This document shows, one piece after another, positions 35,787 through 44,767 of a DNA stretch of 64,000 bases. Within the stretch, counting starts at the first letter, position 1. Each line of letters opens with the position of its first letter. This DNA is from Sphingobacterium alkalisoli. Its GTDB lineage: Bacteria; Bacteroidota; Bacteroidia; Sphingobacteriales; Sphingobacteriaceae. The stretch spans positions 248,001 through 312,000 of the forward strand of contig NZ_SUKA01000003.1 of NCBI RefSeq assembly GCF_005049105.1, given 5' to 3'. The position numbers and the translations under genes are program-made. The notes below the pieces were generated by a model that did not search any database, was not told where the DNA came from, and saw nothing but the letters and a program-made list of their open reading frames with translations.

Positions 35787-36626
35787 ATGCAAGTACAAAA
35801 ACACTCTGGAGAACTGGTTCCTTTTGATCCCGACAGCCTTAAAAATTCCCTTTCGCGTTCCGGCGCCAACGATCAAGAAGTAGATAAAGTTTTCAAAGCA
35901 ATCAATGACAAGCTATATGATGGGATTTCTACTAAAAAGCTCTATCAACTTGCTTTTGACTTTTTAAAAAACCTGAGAGAATCTTACGCCGCTAGATATA
36001 GTCTAAAAAATGCCTTGCGAGAATTAGGACCTGAAGGATTCTATTTTGAGAAATGGATAGGTCGCTTATTTCAAGAAGATGGCTATCAAACAGTAACCAG
36101 TCAAACGCTGCAAGGTCACGCCGTTTCGCACGAGATAGACGTCATCGCGCTTCGGGATGAAAATCTTTGTGCTATAGAGTGTAAATTCAGGAACGATATA
36201 AATGCAAAGATTTCCGTTACGACTCCGATGTATTTTATGTCCCGATTAAAGGATATATCCGGATTAACATTTAATTTTTTTAACCAAGAGCATGAAATCT
36301 CCCAAGGTTGGCTCGTCACAAATGCTTACCTCACGAGCGATTCGATACGTTTCGGCGAATACTACAAATTAAACCTGTTGTCGTGGGATTACCCAAAAGA
36401 GAGTAGTATTAAGGCACGCGTAGATAGTAATGGAGAATATCCTATTACTTGTCTTACCACGCTCAATCAGCAGGAAAAGGTTACTTTACTTAAAAATCGA
36501 TGCATATTGGTTAAAGATATCGTACGAAATACAAGCCTTCTCCAACATATCCAAGCGAATAATGCCAAGAAGAAACGAATTCTTTTAGAAGCTCAAGATT
36601 TGATTAATAGCCAGCTAGAGCACTAA
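35787..36626 (+). CDS. ATP-cone domain fused to an Mrr-like restriction endonuclease domain
   Basis: Residues 1-85 form an ATP-cone (VQKHSGELVPFDPDSLKNSL, then ISTKKLYQLAFDFLK), a dATP/ATP-sensing module best known from ribonucleotide reductases. Residues 88-200 form a PD-(D/E)xK nuclease of the Mrr type: FEKWIGRLFQEDGYQT, then HEIDVIALRDENLCAIECKF with Glu116/Asp118 and the Glu131-x-Lys133 pair. The active site looks intact. The combination suggests a nuclease controlled by nucleotide level. No methylase or other defence gene is adjacent, so repair or phage defence are both possible. Confidence 0.8.
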   Translation: MQVQKHSGELVPFDPDSLKNSLSRSGANDQEVDKVFKAINDKLYDGISTKKLYQLAFDFLKNLRESYAARYSLKNALRELGPEGFYFEKWIGRLFQEDGYQTVTSQTLQGHAVSHEIDVIALRDENLCAIECKFRNDINAKISVTTPMYFMSRLKDISGLTFNFFNQEHEISQGWLVTNAYLTSDSIRFGEYYKLNLLSWDYPKESSIKARVDSNGEYPITCLTTLNQQEKVTLLKNRCILVKDIVRNTSLLQHIQANNAKKKRILLEAQDLINSQLEH

Positions 36627-36655
36627 TTACATATTATCATATACTTTAATCTAAA

Positions 36656-37381
36656 TTATTGCTTTAACCCCAGCACATATCGCACGCCCCCCAGAATATG
36701 TCTTTGAAACAATTCAGAATCAAAAGATTCTTCCGTGTGACCCAATCCCGTGTAAAATGACCTTCCTCCATCATATTCCTGAAACCATGCGATGGGATGA
36801 AATTTCCCCATCTTCCCACCTTTATAACTCGTTTCATCTAAGGCCATCAAAATATGAAGCCCATCTTTCATATCCTTAAAATCATACCATTCATCTTTGT
36901 GAAACCACACTTTTTGCAAATGCTGAGTCGATAAATGATCCCGATCTAAAACATCAATTTTAGCTTCTTGTACAGCGGGGTGACTCGAAAAATATCCACC
37001 AACTAATCCACCATACCAAGACCAACTATACTCTGTATCTGATGCCGCATGAATTCCCACGAAACCTTTGCCCGAACGAATAAAATTTTGAATGTCTTCC
37101 TTCTGTTGCTTATTAAAAATATCTCCAGTAGTGCTCAAAAATAAAACAGCATCATATTTAGCTAAATTTTCTGTATTAAAGACAGACTCATCTTCGGTAT
37201 GAAAAGTTCCAATACGTTGATCGTTCAATAATTTTGCTACTGTCTGAACACCCTTCTCTATACTTTTATGCCTAAACCCCGTCGTCTTTGAAAAGATCAA
37301 CACATTCTTATCCATCTGAGCAAAAGCTTCCGAAAGGAAAAGGCCAGATAATAGCATACAAAAAATGGATATTCTTCTCAT
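36656..37381 (-). CDS. Secreted ThuA-domain protein
   Basis: A signal peptide (MRRISIFCMLLSGLFLSEAF, cut after AQ) is followed by the ThuA class I glutamine-amidotransferase-like fold. Segments are VLIFSKTTGFRHKSIEKGVQ, DAVLFLSTTGDIFNKQQKED, GFVGIHAASDTEYSW, PIAWFQEYDGGRSFYTGLGH. ThuA proteins are linked to sugar (trehalose, disaccharide) metabolism, but the reaction of the secreted Bacteroidota type is not established. It begins 3 bp after aroB, so it is co-transcribed though unrelated. Confidence 0.85.
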   Translation of the reverse strand: MRRISIFCMLLSGLFLSEAFAQMDKNVLIFSKTTGFRHKSIEKGVQTVAKLLNDQRIGTFHTEDESVFNTENLAKYDAVLFLSTTGDIFNKQQKEDIQNFIRSGKGFVGIHAASDTEYSWSWYGGLVGGYFSSHPAVQEAKIDVLDRDHLSTQHLQKVWFHKDEWYDFKDMKDGLHILMALDETSYKGGKMGKFHPIAWFQEYDGGRSFYTGLGHTEESFDSELFQRHILGGVRYVLGLKQ

Positions 37382-37384
37382 CAG

Positions 37385-38449
37385 TTATTTAGTTTTAGAA
37401 AGGTAATAATCCAGTGCTTCTACAATATCATTCTTATCCACATAGATATTGTATTCAGCATTTCCTATTTCTTTTAATAACGCAAAACCTATTTTATTAT
37501 CTTCATTCTTCTTATCGTTTTTCATTATTTCGATAAAGCCGTCATATTGATCTGAAGTGTATGTATAAGGCGAATATCGCGCTAAGAATAAAGTTGTCAA
37601 ATCCTCAAGTTCCACTTCAGACAATCCGTTCAATTTATAGGATAAAAATCCTTCGCAAATCATGCCAATTGCAATTGCTTCTCCATGTAACAAAGGATTT
37701 CTATCGTTAGATAACGAGTAACCTTCGATAGCGTGCCCTATCGTATGCCCAAAATTTAATATTTTACGAAGCCCTTGTTCAGTAGGATCTTTAAGGATAA
37801 CATCATTTTTAATTTCTACAGAACGTTTTATCATGGATGTTTCAATAGTATCCAGTTCTACATCCTTACATTTTTCGTAGAAATTTCTGTCCTGAATCAA
37901 ACCATGTTTGATTACTTCAGCAAATCCTGAACGAATTTGTCGCTCATCCAAAGTCGCTAAAAACTTCGCACTAATAAATACCGCTTGAGGTTGCGTGAAT
38001 GTACCAATGATATTTTTCACATTATCGAGATCAATACCTGTCTTACCTCCTACCGAAGCATCTACCTGAGACAAGAGTGTCGTCGGTATTTGAATAAAAT
38101 CAATTCCTCGTTTAAATGTTGACGCAGCAAACCCACCCATATCCGTTACCACGCCTCCTCCTAAATTGATCATCAACGCTTTGCGGTCGGCGCCAAAATC
38201 TAGCATCGTCTTCCAAACACCAATACAGAAATCAATGTTTTTGTTTTCCTCCCCCGGGTCAATCTCAATAATGTCATAATCTGTAATAGAGGGCATTGCA
38301 GCCTGTAAAACAGGCAAGCAATGATCGTTGGTATTACGATCCACTAGGATTAATATCTGAGAATATTGACGTTGGAATATGAAGTCTTCTAAAGAGGAAA
38401 GATTCTCTTCAAAAAAAACGGTATAACCTAAACTTTCTAAAGTTTGCAT
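37385..38449 (-). CDS. aroB: 3-dehydroquinate synthase
   Basis: AroB closes DAHP to 3-dehydroquinate in the shikimate pathway with NAD and a divalent metal. The NAD-binding GGGVVTDMGGFAAS is at about residues 97-110, followed by IPTTLLSQVDASVGGKTGID, NFGHTIGHAIEG and HGEAIAIGM, which carry the metal ligands. At 354 residues it has the normal length. It follows the S4 gene by 31 bp. Confidence 0.95.
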   Translation of the reverse strand: MQTLESLGYTVFFEENLSSLEDFIFQRQYSQILILVDRNTNDHCLPVLQAAMPSITDYDIIEIDPGEENKNIDFCIGVWKTMLDFGADRKALMINLGGGVVTDMGGFAASTFKRGIDFIQIPTTLLSQVDASVGGKTGIDLDNVKNIIGTFTQPQAVFISAKFLATLDERQIRSGFAEVIKHGLIQDRNFYEKCKDVELDTIETSMIKRSVEIKNDVILKDPTEQGLRKILNFGHTIGHAIEGYSLSNDRNPLLHGEAIAIGMICEGFLSYKLNGLSEVELEDLTTLFLARYSPYTYTSDQYDGFIEIMKNDKKNEDNKIGFALLKEIGNAEYNIYVDKNDIVEALDYYLSKTK

Positions 38450-38480
38450 AAATTAAATATGAGCAATAAAGATATAATTT

Positions 38481-38687
38481 TTAAATGATTTCAACTTGCT
38501 TACCTTCAAATTCAATCCAATCCCCACGACGAACCTTAAGTCTTTTTCGAAGATCAACTTCACCATTATACTTTACCAGCCCCTCTTCCACCATACGTTG
38601 AGCCATTCCGCCGTGCTCTACCCAATTTAGTGCCTTTAATAATTGTATCAGCGGAATAAATTCTCCCTCAAGTGTAAACGTTTGCAT
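38481..38687 (-). CDS. S4-domain RNA-binding protein (YbcJ type)
   Basis: This 68-residue protein starts at ATG 38687 (a TTG two codons upstream is less likely). It consists of one S4 fold: EFIPLIQLLKALNWVEHGGM and VKYNGEVDLRKRLKVRRGDW. The related YbcJ family binds RNA, probably rRNA, during ribosome work. It is first of a three-gene run with aroB and the ThuA gene. Confidence 0.85.
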   Translation of the reverse strand: MQTFTLEGEFIPLIQLLKALNWVEHGGMAQRMVEEGLVKYNGEVDLRKRLKVRRGDWIEFEGKQVEII

Positions 38688-38752
38688 AGACAAAAATACA
38701 CTTAAATCATATAATAAATGTATTTTTAAGAAAAATTAAGATGATAAATCCA

Positions 38753-38760
38753 TACTTTTG
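38753..38760 (+). promoter_or_regulatory. -7 element of the proline dehydrogenase gene
   Basis: TACTTTTG matches TAnnTTTG and would give a transcript starting about 15 nt before ATG 38782. The upstream TTG at 38758 lies inside this element, which argues against using it as the start codon. Confidence 0.5.
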
Positions 38761-38781
38761 CGGAATATTTATATACTCATA

Positions 38782-39975
38782 ATGATAGCGCAAGAAAACG
38801 AGGCTAAACTAAATTTTGACAATACCGAAATCGCGTTTAAAAACAAGAGTGACGCAGATTTAGAAAGAGCATATTGGCTTTTTAAAATGATAGCTAGCAA
38901 TACGCTTATAAAAATAGGAACCCCGATAACCAATTTTTCATTACGTATTGGGCTTCCTATTCAGGGAATTATCCGAAATACGATTTATAAACAATTTTGT
39001 GGAGGCGAAACTATTCGGGGTTGTGCAGACGCAATCCAAGAATTAGGAAAAGGAAATGTAACGACAATTTTAGATTACTCGGTAGAGGGTGAAGAATCAG
39101 AAAAAGGTTTTGATATAACCTGCCAAGAAATTTTATCAACAGTAGCGTATGCCAAACAAAATCCATTGATATCATTTTGTGTGTTCAAACCGACAGGCGT
39201 AGGAAGATTTGATTTATTAGCAAAAATAGACGCTAAAGAAACATTAAGTTCGGAAGAAACCGCTGAATATAGACGATTATTAAATAGATGCCATCAAATA
39301 TGTAAAGCATGCTATGAAGCAGGTATTCGGGTATTGATAGATGCAGAGCATTCGTGGATACAAGATACGATCGACGATATTGCGCGCGATATGATGGAAA
39401 AATACAATAAACAACGTGCCATCGTATACAATACCTACCAACTGTATAGGCATGACAAACTTGCATCTCTTAAAGCCGATTTTGCATATGCTGAGATACA
39501 AAATTTTCATATTGGAGCCAAAATCGTACGAGGAGCCTATATGGAAATTGAAAGGGAGCGGGCTGTAGAAAAAGGGTACCCATCTCCTATTCAACCAACG
39601 AAAGAAGCCAGTGATATGGACTATAATCAAGCCATCTTATTCTGTCTTGATCATATCGATCGTATCGGATTAATGGCCGGCACGCATAACGATGCCAGCT
39701 GTTTACTATTAGCCGAAGAAATGGATAGACGTAATATCCCGCACAATCATCCAAATGTGTTTTTTGCCCAGCTCTTGGGAATGTCTGATAATTTATCTTT
39801 TAATTTAGGGGCCGCAAATTATAATGTGGCAAAATATATGCCTTACGGACCAGTGAAAGCTGTTATGCCTTATCTATTTAGAAGAGCACAAGAAAACTCC
39901 TCTGCGAAAGGTCAAACAGGCAGAGAGCTTAATTTGATTATAAAAGAAAAAAAACGCCGTAGTAACATGAAATAA
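38782..39975 (+). CDS. Proline dehydrogenase
   Basis: This 397-residue monofunctional PutA/PRODH-type enzyme oxidises proline to pyrroline-5-carboxylate with FAD. The beta/alpha-barrel motifs are CVFKPTGVGRFDL, IRVLIDAEHSWIQDTID, KIVRGAYMEIERERA and GLMAGTHNDASCLLLAEEM. The last segments FAQLLGMSDNLSF and VAKYMPYGPVKAVMPYLFRR are the substrate and FAD region. It has no fused P5C dehydrogenase. The ATG at 38782 was chosen because it lies at a sensible distance from a TAnnTTTG element. Confidence 0.93.
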   Translation: MIAQENEAKLNFDNTEIAFKNKSDADLERAYWLFKMIASNTLIKIGTPITNFSLRIGLPIQGIIRNTIYKQFCGGETIRGCADAIQELGKGNVTTILDYSVEGEESEKGFDITCQEILSTVAYAKQNPLISFCVFKPTGVGRFDLLAKIDAKETLSSEETAEYRRLLNRCHQICKACYEAGIRVLIDAEHSWIQDTIDDIARDMMEKYNKQRAIVYNTYQLYRHDKLASLKADFAYAEIQNFHIGAKIVRGAYMEIERERAVEKGYPSPIQPTKEASDMDYNQAILFCLDHIDRIGLMAGTHNDASCLLLAEEMDRRNIPHNHPNVFFAQLLGMSDNLSFNLGAANYNVAKYMPYGPVKAVMPYLFRRAQENSSAKGQTGRELNLIIKEKKRRSNMK

Positions 39976-40050
39976 ATGTTAGATATTTGCGGAACGAATG
40001 GATTTTATTACTAAGTGATTTTTACAGGCTATTTTTTACTATAAAGATTT

Positions 40051-40662
40051 ATGACGGAAGCAGAATTAACAAAATACAATACCTTAAAAAAAATAGTAGA
40101 ACCTTTCGAAACGCTCTTATTTGATATAGATGGTACATTAGCTGATAATATGCATGCGCATAAGGCTTCCTATGTTGCCACAGCACTTGAGTACGGGGTA
40201 ACGCTTGATCCAAATTTGATTGATGAGACCGCAGGATGGCCGACCACCGCCGTCGCAAAGGAAATAGCAATTCGATACGGCGTAGATTTTGACTATGACG
40301 TATTTGCCAAAAGAAAGTCGGCTATTTTTATAGCGAAATACGTTTCAGAAACGAAACCTATTGAATTTGTTCGTCAGGTATTGTTAGATTTTGAGCACAC
40401 AAAAAAAATTGGCTTAGTATCCGGTGGTACACGAAGCACGTTAGCGATTACATTAGCGACAATTGATGTAGCCGGTCGGTATGAAACGTTAGTCTGTGCC
40501 GGTGATACAACATTGGGAAAACCTTCACACGAACCCTTTACCCTTGCAGCGAAAAATTTAAACGTAGCAGCAGAACAATGCATCGTACTGGAAGATGGTG
40601 AACCCGGTGTACAAGGTGCTATTGCTGCGGGAATGAGTTGGGTCCGAATTGATCAAATTTAA
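40051..40662 (+). CDS. HAD-superfamily phosphatase (beta-phosphoglucomutase-like)
   Basis: The catalytic Asp pair is in LLFDIDGTLADN (Asp25, Asp27). The cap insert, the motif II Thr in GLVSGGTRSTLAI, the motif III Lys at TLGKPSHEPF and the acidic motif IV in VLEDGEPGVQGAIAAGM are all present. It dephosphorylates a small substrate such as a sugar phosphate; the identity is unknown. Its last 4 bp overlap the end of the convergent gene at 40659. Confidence 0.88.
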   Translation: MTEAELTKYNTLKKIVEPFETLLFDIDGTLADNMHAHKASYVATALEYGVTLDPNLIDETAGWPTTAVAKEIAIRYGVDFDYDVFAKRKSAIFIAKYVSETKPIEFVRQVLLDFEHTKKIGLVSGGTRSTLAITLATIDVAGRYETLVCAGDTTLGKPSHEPFTLAAKNLNVAAEQCIVLEDGEPGVQGAIAAGMSWVRIDQI

Positions 40663-41954
40663 AAGGTGGTCATTAGTCGGATTCCGCCATTCGTATAGTC
40701 CATATCCGCACGACGATATTCTCCAACGGGAATTCTAAAATAGGGTTCTACAGAAATCCCAAATTTGTTGCCGATCTTAACTTTTTTACCAATCGACATA
40801 TTCACAAAACCATTAAACCCGTTTGTATTCACATTTGTCTCTGCAGACTTGACAGTACGGGTCACCGCTTGTGTACTTTTGGAAACCTGTTCCGTGTTTT
40901 CTGGATAGCCGTTAGCAAATGTTTCATTGTTAATATTTTCAACATAATGCGCACTACGCTCCTGGCTTAAAATCGCAGAGTAAGAAACACCCGCAGCTGC
41001 ATATAGAGATCTATTAAAATTATATTTCAATTCCAGTGGAATATCCAAAGACTGCACTTTTCCGGTTACAGCATTCACATTAGGAAGAACCATACTTCGT
41101 TGAAAGCTAGACTGACTCGTACCTGCTAATGCATGTTTCTCATCACTTACCGAAACCATTTCTGCACTACTTTCCGCGGTAGGATTTTTCAACGCCCCCA
41201 TTTCATAGGTACTATAAGAGGCTCCTGTACGAATGCTTACTTTTTTAGTTAAATTATAAGCAATTAACAAACCACCACCAACAGTCATCTTATCCGCAGT
41301 AGAATTTGGAGAGACAAAGAATCCCATATCAAATCTTTTATTGAGTCGCATGGAAGATTCGTTACGCCTATTTTCAACTTCCGGTATACTCAGCTTCAGC
41401 GGAATAGCCGACGACGCTAGTATCATATTGCCTGTAGGAGTAGAATTACTCGATCTAAACTGTTTATCATTATAGGAAACCGACTGGATGATCAAATTAG
41501 TCTCTGGAAGATGGGGCTGTCCCATTACATGCATCTTGCTTTCAAGATCCTCTTCATACTGCTTATCAATATAGACAAGCTTGTCATTACCTTCAACCTG
41601 ATCAGTACGCAATAAGTTGTACGCGTTATCTCCGGGAGTTGGCGGATTCTTTTCTAAATTACCCAACGCATCTGTTGTCGTCGACGTCGTACGATTATTA
41701 TTCTCTTTTATTACCACTGTACTAGTCTTATCTACTAAAACCGGGGGGGTATTTTTCAGCCATAGCACACTACCAATACCCAGTATAATGAGTACAGCAG
41801 CAGCACTTAGCCGATAGTACAACCTCATTTTAGAAACCAAAGCAGGCCGTTGGCTGCTTTGAAATTTCTCCCAAGCTCCCTCTTTGTAATCGCGATCTCT
41901 TTGGGAGCGTAAGCGATTTACAATTTCATCTATTATATCTTTATTTTCTTTCAT
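40659..41954 (-). CDS. Membrane protein with anti-sigma-like N-terminus and barrel-like C-terminus
   Basis: The 431-residue protein has a charged cytoplasmic segment (1-45), one membrane helix (YRLSAAAVLIILGIGSVLWL) and a low-complexity linker. The C-terminal half looks like outer-membrane-barrel strands (KVSIRTGASYSTYEMG, SLYAAAGVSYSAIL, KFGISVEPYFRIPVGEYRRA). It starts 11 bp after the sigma-factor gene and ends in convergent overlap with the HAD gene. The pairing with a sigma factor suggests it controls that factor, as anti-sigma proteins do; this is inference. It has no secretion signal other than the internal helix. Confidence 0.65.
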   Translation of the reverse strand: MKENKDIIDEIVNRLRSQRDRDYKEGAWEKFQSSQRPALVSKMRLYYRLSAAAVLIILGIGSVLWLKNTPPVLVDKTSTVVIKENNNRTTSTTTDALGNLEKNPPTPGDNAYNLLRTDQVEGNDKLVYIDKQYEEDLESKMHVMGQPHLPETNLIIQSVSYNDKQFRSSNSTPTGNMILASSAIPLKLSIPEVENRRNESSMRLNKRFDMGFFVSPNSTADKMTVGGGLLIAYNLTKKVSIRTGASYSTYEMGALKNPTAESSAEMVSVSDEKHALAGTSQSSFQRSMVLPNVNAVTGKVQSLDIPLELKYNFNRSLYAAAGVSYSAILSQERSAHYVENINNETFANGYPENTEQVSKSTQAVTRTVKSAETNVNTNGFNGFVNMSIGKKVKIGNKFGISVEPYFRIPVGEYRRADMDYTNGGIRLMTTF

Positions 41955-41965
41955 TCTACTGTATA

Positions 41966-42580
41966 TTAAGAATGATGTATATTTTGTAATTCACTAACTT
42001 GATCCATGTATAATTTTCGTAATTTACTTTTTGCGCGAGTCAAATAAGTGCGAGAAGTACTCTCCGGCACATTGAGTAACCTCCCTATCTCCTCATGCGA
42101 GTAGCCCTCTATTTCATATAAGTTGAAAATAGAACGTTGAATTTCGGGTAGTTCGTAAAGTAGACGAAGTATATCTTGTTCTTCCAGCTTAGTAGACGCT
42201 GTAACCGCATGATGAACCAAGTCTTTATCAGAAACATCATCTATAGATTCTATTTCCTTTTTCGCTCTCAACTTGTCGATAGAGGTGTTTACGGTAATTC
42301 GTGCTATCCAGGCTTTAAATGTTTTTTCCAAAACCTCCTCATCATCATGAAAGCTAAACGCATTTAACTTTCTGAACACTTTTACAAAAGACTCGTTTAC
42401 GACATCTTCCGCCTCCATTTCATCTTGTATATACCGAAGGGCCACCGCCATCAAATACCCGTAAAACTTTTTATAAATAAAAGATTTGCTCCGTTCTGTA
42501 TCCGATACAACGCACTCCTCCAAAGCCATCTTTAAAGACAGCGGCTTATTTTTTTTTAAGTATTTTGGCAAAATCTTCAC
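41966..42580 (-). CDS. Sigma-70 family RNA polymerase sigma factor (ECF type)
   Basis: Region 2 is FYGYLMAVALRYIQDEMEAE and DVVNESFVKVFRKLNAF; region 4 is LPEIQRSIFNLYEIEGYSHE and EIGRLLNVPESTSRTYLTRA. It would direct RNA polymerase to a special promoter set. The start used is GTG 42580; ATG 42529 is possible and would shorten the N-terminus by 17 residues. The gene forms a two-gene unit with the membrane protein at 40659-41954, the usual sigma/regulator arrangement. Confidence 0.88.
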   Translation of the reverse strand: MKILPKYLKKNKPLSLKMALEECVVSDTERSKSFIYKKFYGYLMAVALRYIQDEMEAEDVVNESFVKVFRKLNAFSFHDDEEVLEKTFKAWIARITVNTSIDKLRAKKEIESIDDVSDKDLVHHAVTASTKLEEQDILRLLYELPEIQRSIFNLYEIEGYSHEEIGRLLNVPESTSRTYLTRAKSKLRKLYMDQVSELQNIHHS

Positions 42581-42791
42581 GCGGGTATTATCCGTTCACT
42601 GATTCAAGTTAAGCAATTTATGCTCAATAGCCGAAATTATCGCCATACAATCTATATATTTGTTCAGTAAACGAGTTCAATCGCTGCTTCGCTACACGGG
42701 TGATAATCGATTTTGTTACTATTTTTGGTGATTCTAATCATCTCCATTATCTTCCAATTTTTGTACTTTTAGCTAAATAAAACTTAGAGCC

Positions 42792-43640
42792 ATGAAAAAT
42801 ATCTTATTTTCAACAGACTTTTCTGACGGGGCCAATAACGCCTTTCTATATGCCTTGCAATTAGCGAATCAATTGAACACCAAATTGTACGTGCTATACT
42901 CTTATATTACCCCGGTGCTTTCTGCCACGCATGCCGGTCAGCCCGAGTTATTAGGACAGGTGTATGAACAAATCGAATTAACAAAATTTGATTACTATAA
43001 AAAGCAAATCCCACAATTACATCACCTGGCGGAAGAACACAATTTAGATCATTCCAAAATGGTGTTTTTATTTGAAGAAGGGACGGTAGTCGCATCCGTA
43101 AAGAAATCCGTACAGGCAGAAAATATTGCTTTGGTAGTGATGGGAACACATGGAGCTAGTGGCTTCAGGAAAGAATTTATCGGTACCAATACCGTAAGTG
43201 TGATTCGCAATGTTAAAGTTCCGGTATTGGCAATCCCCGAAAAAGCAAGCTATTCGACAATACAAAAAGTTGCGTTTACTACCTTATTTAGAGAGAAAGA
43301 TCAAGCTGCATTGAAAGAGATTCTTGACCTAGCTAAAATAGTAAACGCTACAGTATATTGCACAAATGTAATTACAGAAAATTCAAACCCTGCAGATGCC
43401 CTATACTATGGAGAATCCTGGAGAAAGCTATTTCCTGACTATGAATTAGAATTTTCATTTTTACAAAATGAAGATACGGTGGAAAATACAATCAATAAAT
43501 TTATTAAAGAAAACAGTATAGATCTATTGGCTATTGTAAAAAGAAATCGCAGCTTTTTTGATCGTTTATTTTCATCGAGTTTGAGTAATAATCTCACATT
43601 TCACGCTGAAATACCTATTTTAGTGTTTCATGAAGAATAA
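42792..43640 (+). CDS. Universal stress protein, tandem UspA domains
   Basis: The 282-residue protein has two Usp domains. The first has NILFSTDFSDGANNAFLYAL and the ATP-binding MGTHGASGFRKEFIGTNTVS, which has the G-2x-G-9x-G(S/T) pattern; the second (from about residue 150) is degenerate. It probably senses or responds to stress in the cytoplasm. Its stop overlaps the ATG of the next small gene (TAATG). Confidence 0.9.
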   Translation: MKNILFSTDFSDGANNAFLYALQLANQLNTKLYVLYSYITPVLSATHAGQPELLGQVYEQIELTKFDYYKKQIPQLHHLAEEHNLDHSKMVFLFEEGTVVASVKKSVQAENIALVVMGTHGASGFRKEFIGTNTVSVIRNVKVPVLAIPEKASYSTIQKVAFTTLFREKDQAALKEILDLAKIVNATVYCTNVITENSNPADALYYGESWRKLFPDYELEFSFLQNEDTVENTINKFIKENSIDLLAIVKRNRSFFDRLFSSSLSNNLTFHAEIPILVFHEE

Positions 43641-43882
43641 TGGGCATGGATCATATAATAAAAAAACTGGAAAAGTCGAACAGTATCAATGACATAGTAA
43701 CGAAGTTTACGCTTATTGTAGACGAGAATCAATTGGTTCATGGTGCATTATTTTTTATTCCGGTAGATAATAGGGATTATAAAGTAATGATACCAGCACC
43801 TTATCACGAAATTTTGATTGCCGATGTTCCACCGACTTATAAAAAGATCTTAAATCATAAAGAAGCACTATTACTTAAATAA
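43640..43882 (+). CDS. Small hypothetical protein coupled to the stress-protein gene
   Basis: This is an 80-residue protein I do not recognise (MGMDHIIKKLEKSNSINDIV ...). It is predicted soluble with a mixed alpha/beta pattern and no signal peptide. It is translationally coupled to the UspA gene (1-bp overlap) and is followed 3 bp later by the esterase gene, so it belongs to a three-gene unit. Confidence 0.65.
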   Translation: MGMDHIIKKLEKSNSINDIVTKFTLIVDENQLVHGALFFIPVDNRDYKVMIPAPYHEILIADVPPTYKKILNHKEALLLK

Positions 43883-43885
43883 AAC

Positions 43886-44635
43886 ATGAATAAAAATCTA
43901 AAAATCTTATTATTATCTATTTTTGCGTTTGTACTATTTTCTGCTTATCAGCAGGATAAAACAATTACGATATATCTCGTCGGCGATTCTACAATGGCAG
44001 ATAAAGATAGTACCAAATACCCTGAGAACGGTTGGGGAACACCCTTTAAATGGTTCTTTTCCAAAGATATTAAAATAGAGAATCATGCTAAAAATGGAAA
44101 AAGCACCAAATCATTTCTCAACGAAGGTAGATGGAATAAAATAAAAGAAACACTTAAGGAGGGAGACTATGTCTTTATTCAATTTGGACACAATGACGAA
44201 ATACCGACGAAAAAATCGGCGACAACACCCGAAGAATTTGAGGCAAATCTGACCCTATATATCAGTGAAACACGTGCATTGAAAGCTACCCCTATACTAT
44301 TAACATCAGTATCTAGGCGTAGTTTCGAAAATGACCTTTTAATTGACACCCACAAGGAATACGCCAATATCACGAGAGAAGTAGCTAAAGCCACCAATAC
44401 ATCACTTATAGACGTTACAACGTCGAGCATGCAACTTTTGAATCAACTCGGTCCCGAAAGATCCAAAGATCTATTTTTACACTTAGAACCATTACAAAAT
44501 CCAAATTACCCTAAAGGCGTAGTTGATAACACCCATTTTAATGAATTTGGTGCAAGAAGGATAGCGGAATTAGTCGTTAACGAGCTAAAAATGCTAGACA
44601 TCCCCTTAAAAGAATTCATTGGGTATAAACAATAA
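43886..44635 (+). CDS. Secreted SGNH-family esterase (rhamnogalacturonan acetylesterase type)
   Basis: A signal peptide (MNKNLKILLLSIFAFVLFSA) precedes an SGNH hydrolase. Block I is YLVGDSTMADKD with Ser35, block III is FIQFGHNDE with Asn103, and block V is DNTHFNEFGA with Asp214 and His217 as the remaining catalytic residues. This subtype (GDSTMAD) removes acetyl groups from pectic rhamnogalacturonan or related glycans. It fits an arabinose/pectin-using lifestyle suggested by the ara operon, although it is not linked to it. Confidence 0.85.
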   Translation: MNKNLKILLLSIFAFVLFSAYQQDKTITIYLVGDSTMADKDSTKYPENGWGTPFKWFFSKDIKIENHAKNGKSTKSFLNEGRWNKIKETLKEGDYVFIQFGHNDEIPTKKSATTPEEFEANLTLYISETRALKATPILLTSVSRRSFENDLLIDTHKEYANITREVAKATNTSLIDVTTSSMQLLNQLGPERSKDLFLHLEPLQNPNYPKGVVDNTHFNEFGARRIAELVVNELKMLDIPLKEFIGYKQ

Positions 44636-44767
44636 CTTAATAAACCGTAAACAACATCCGTACTATTTTGTTTTACTCATACAAATTAACTGAGTTCTAT
44701 TAAAGATTGTAATGCATACAATTCAGAAAATATGTATTTTAGTAGAAAATCAACTTATATCAACACA

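Noticed and set aside
38758..38781. Upstream TTG start for proline dehydrogenase
   Set aside because: The TTG lies inside the TACTTTTG promoter element, so it would not be transcribed as a start codon.
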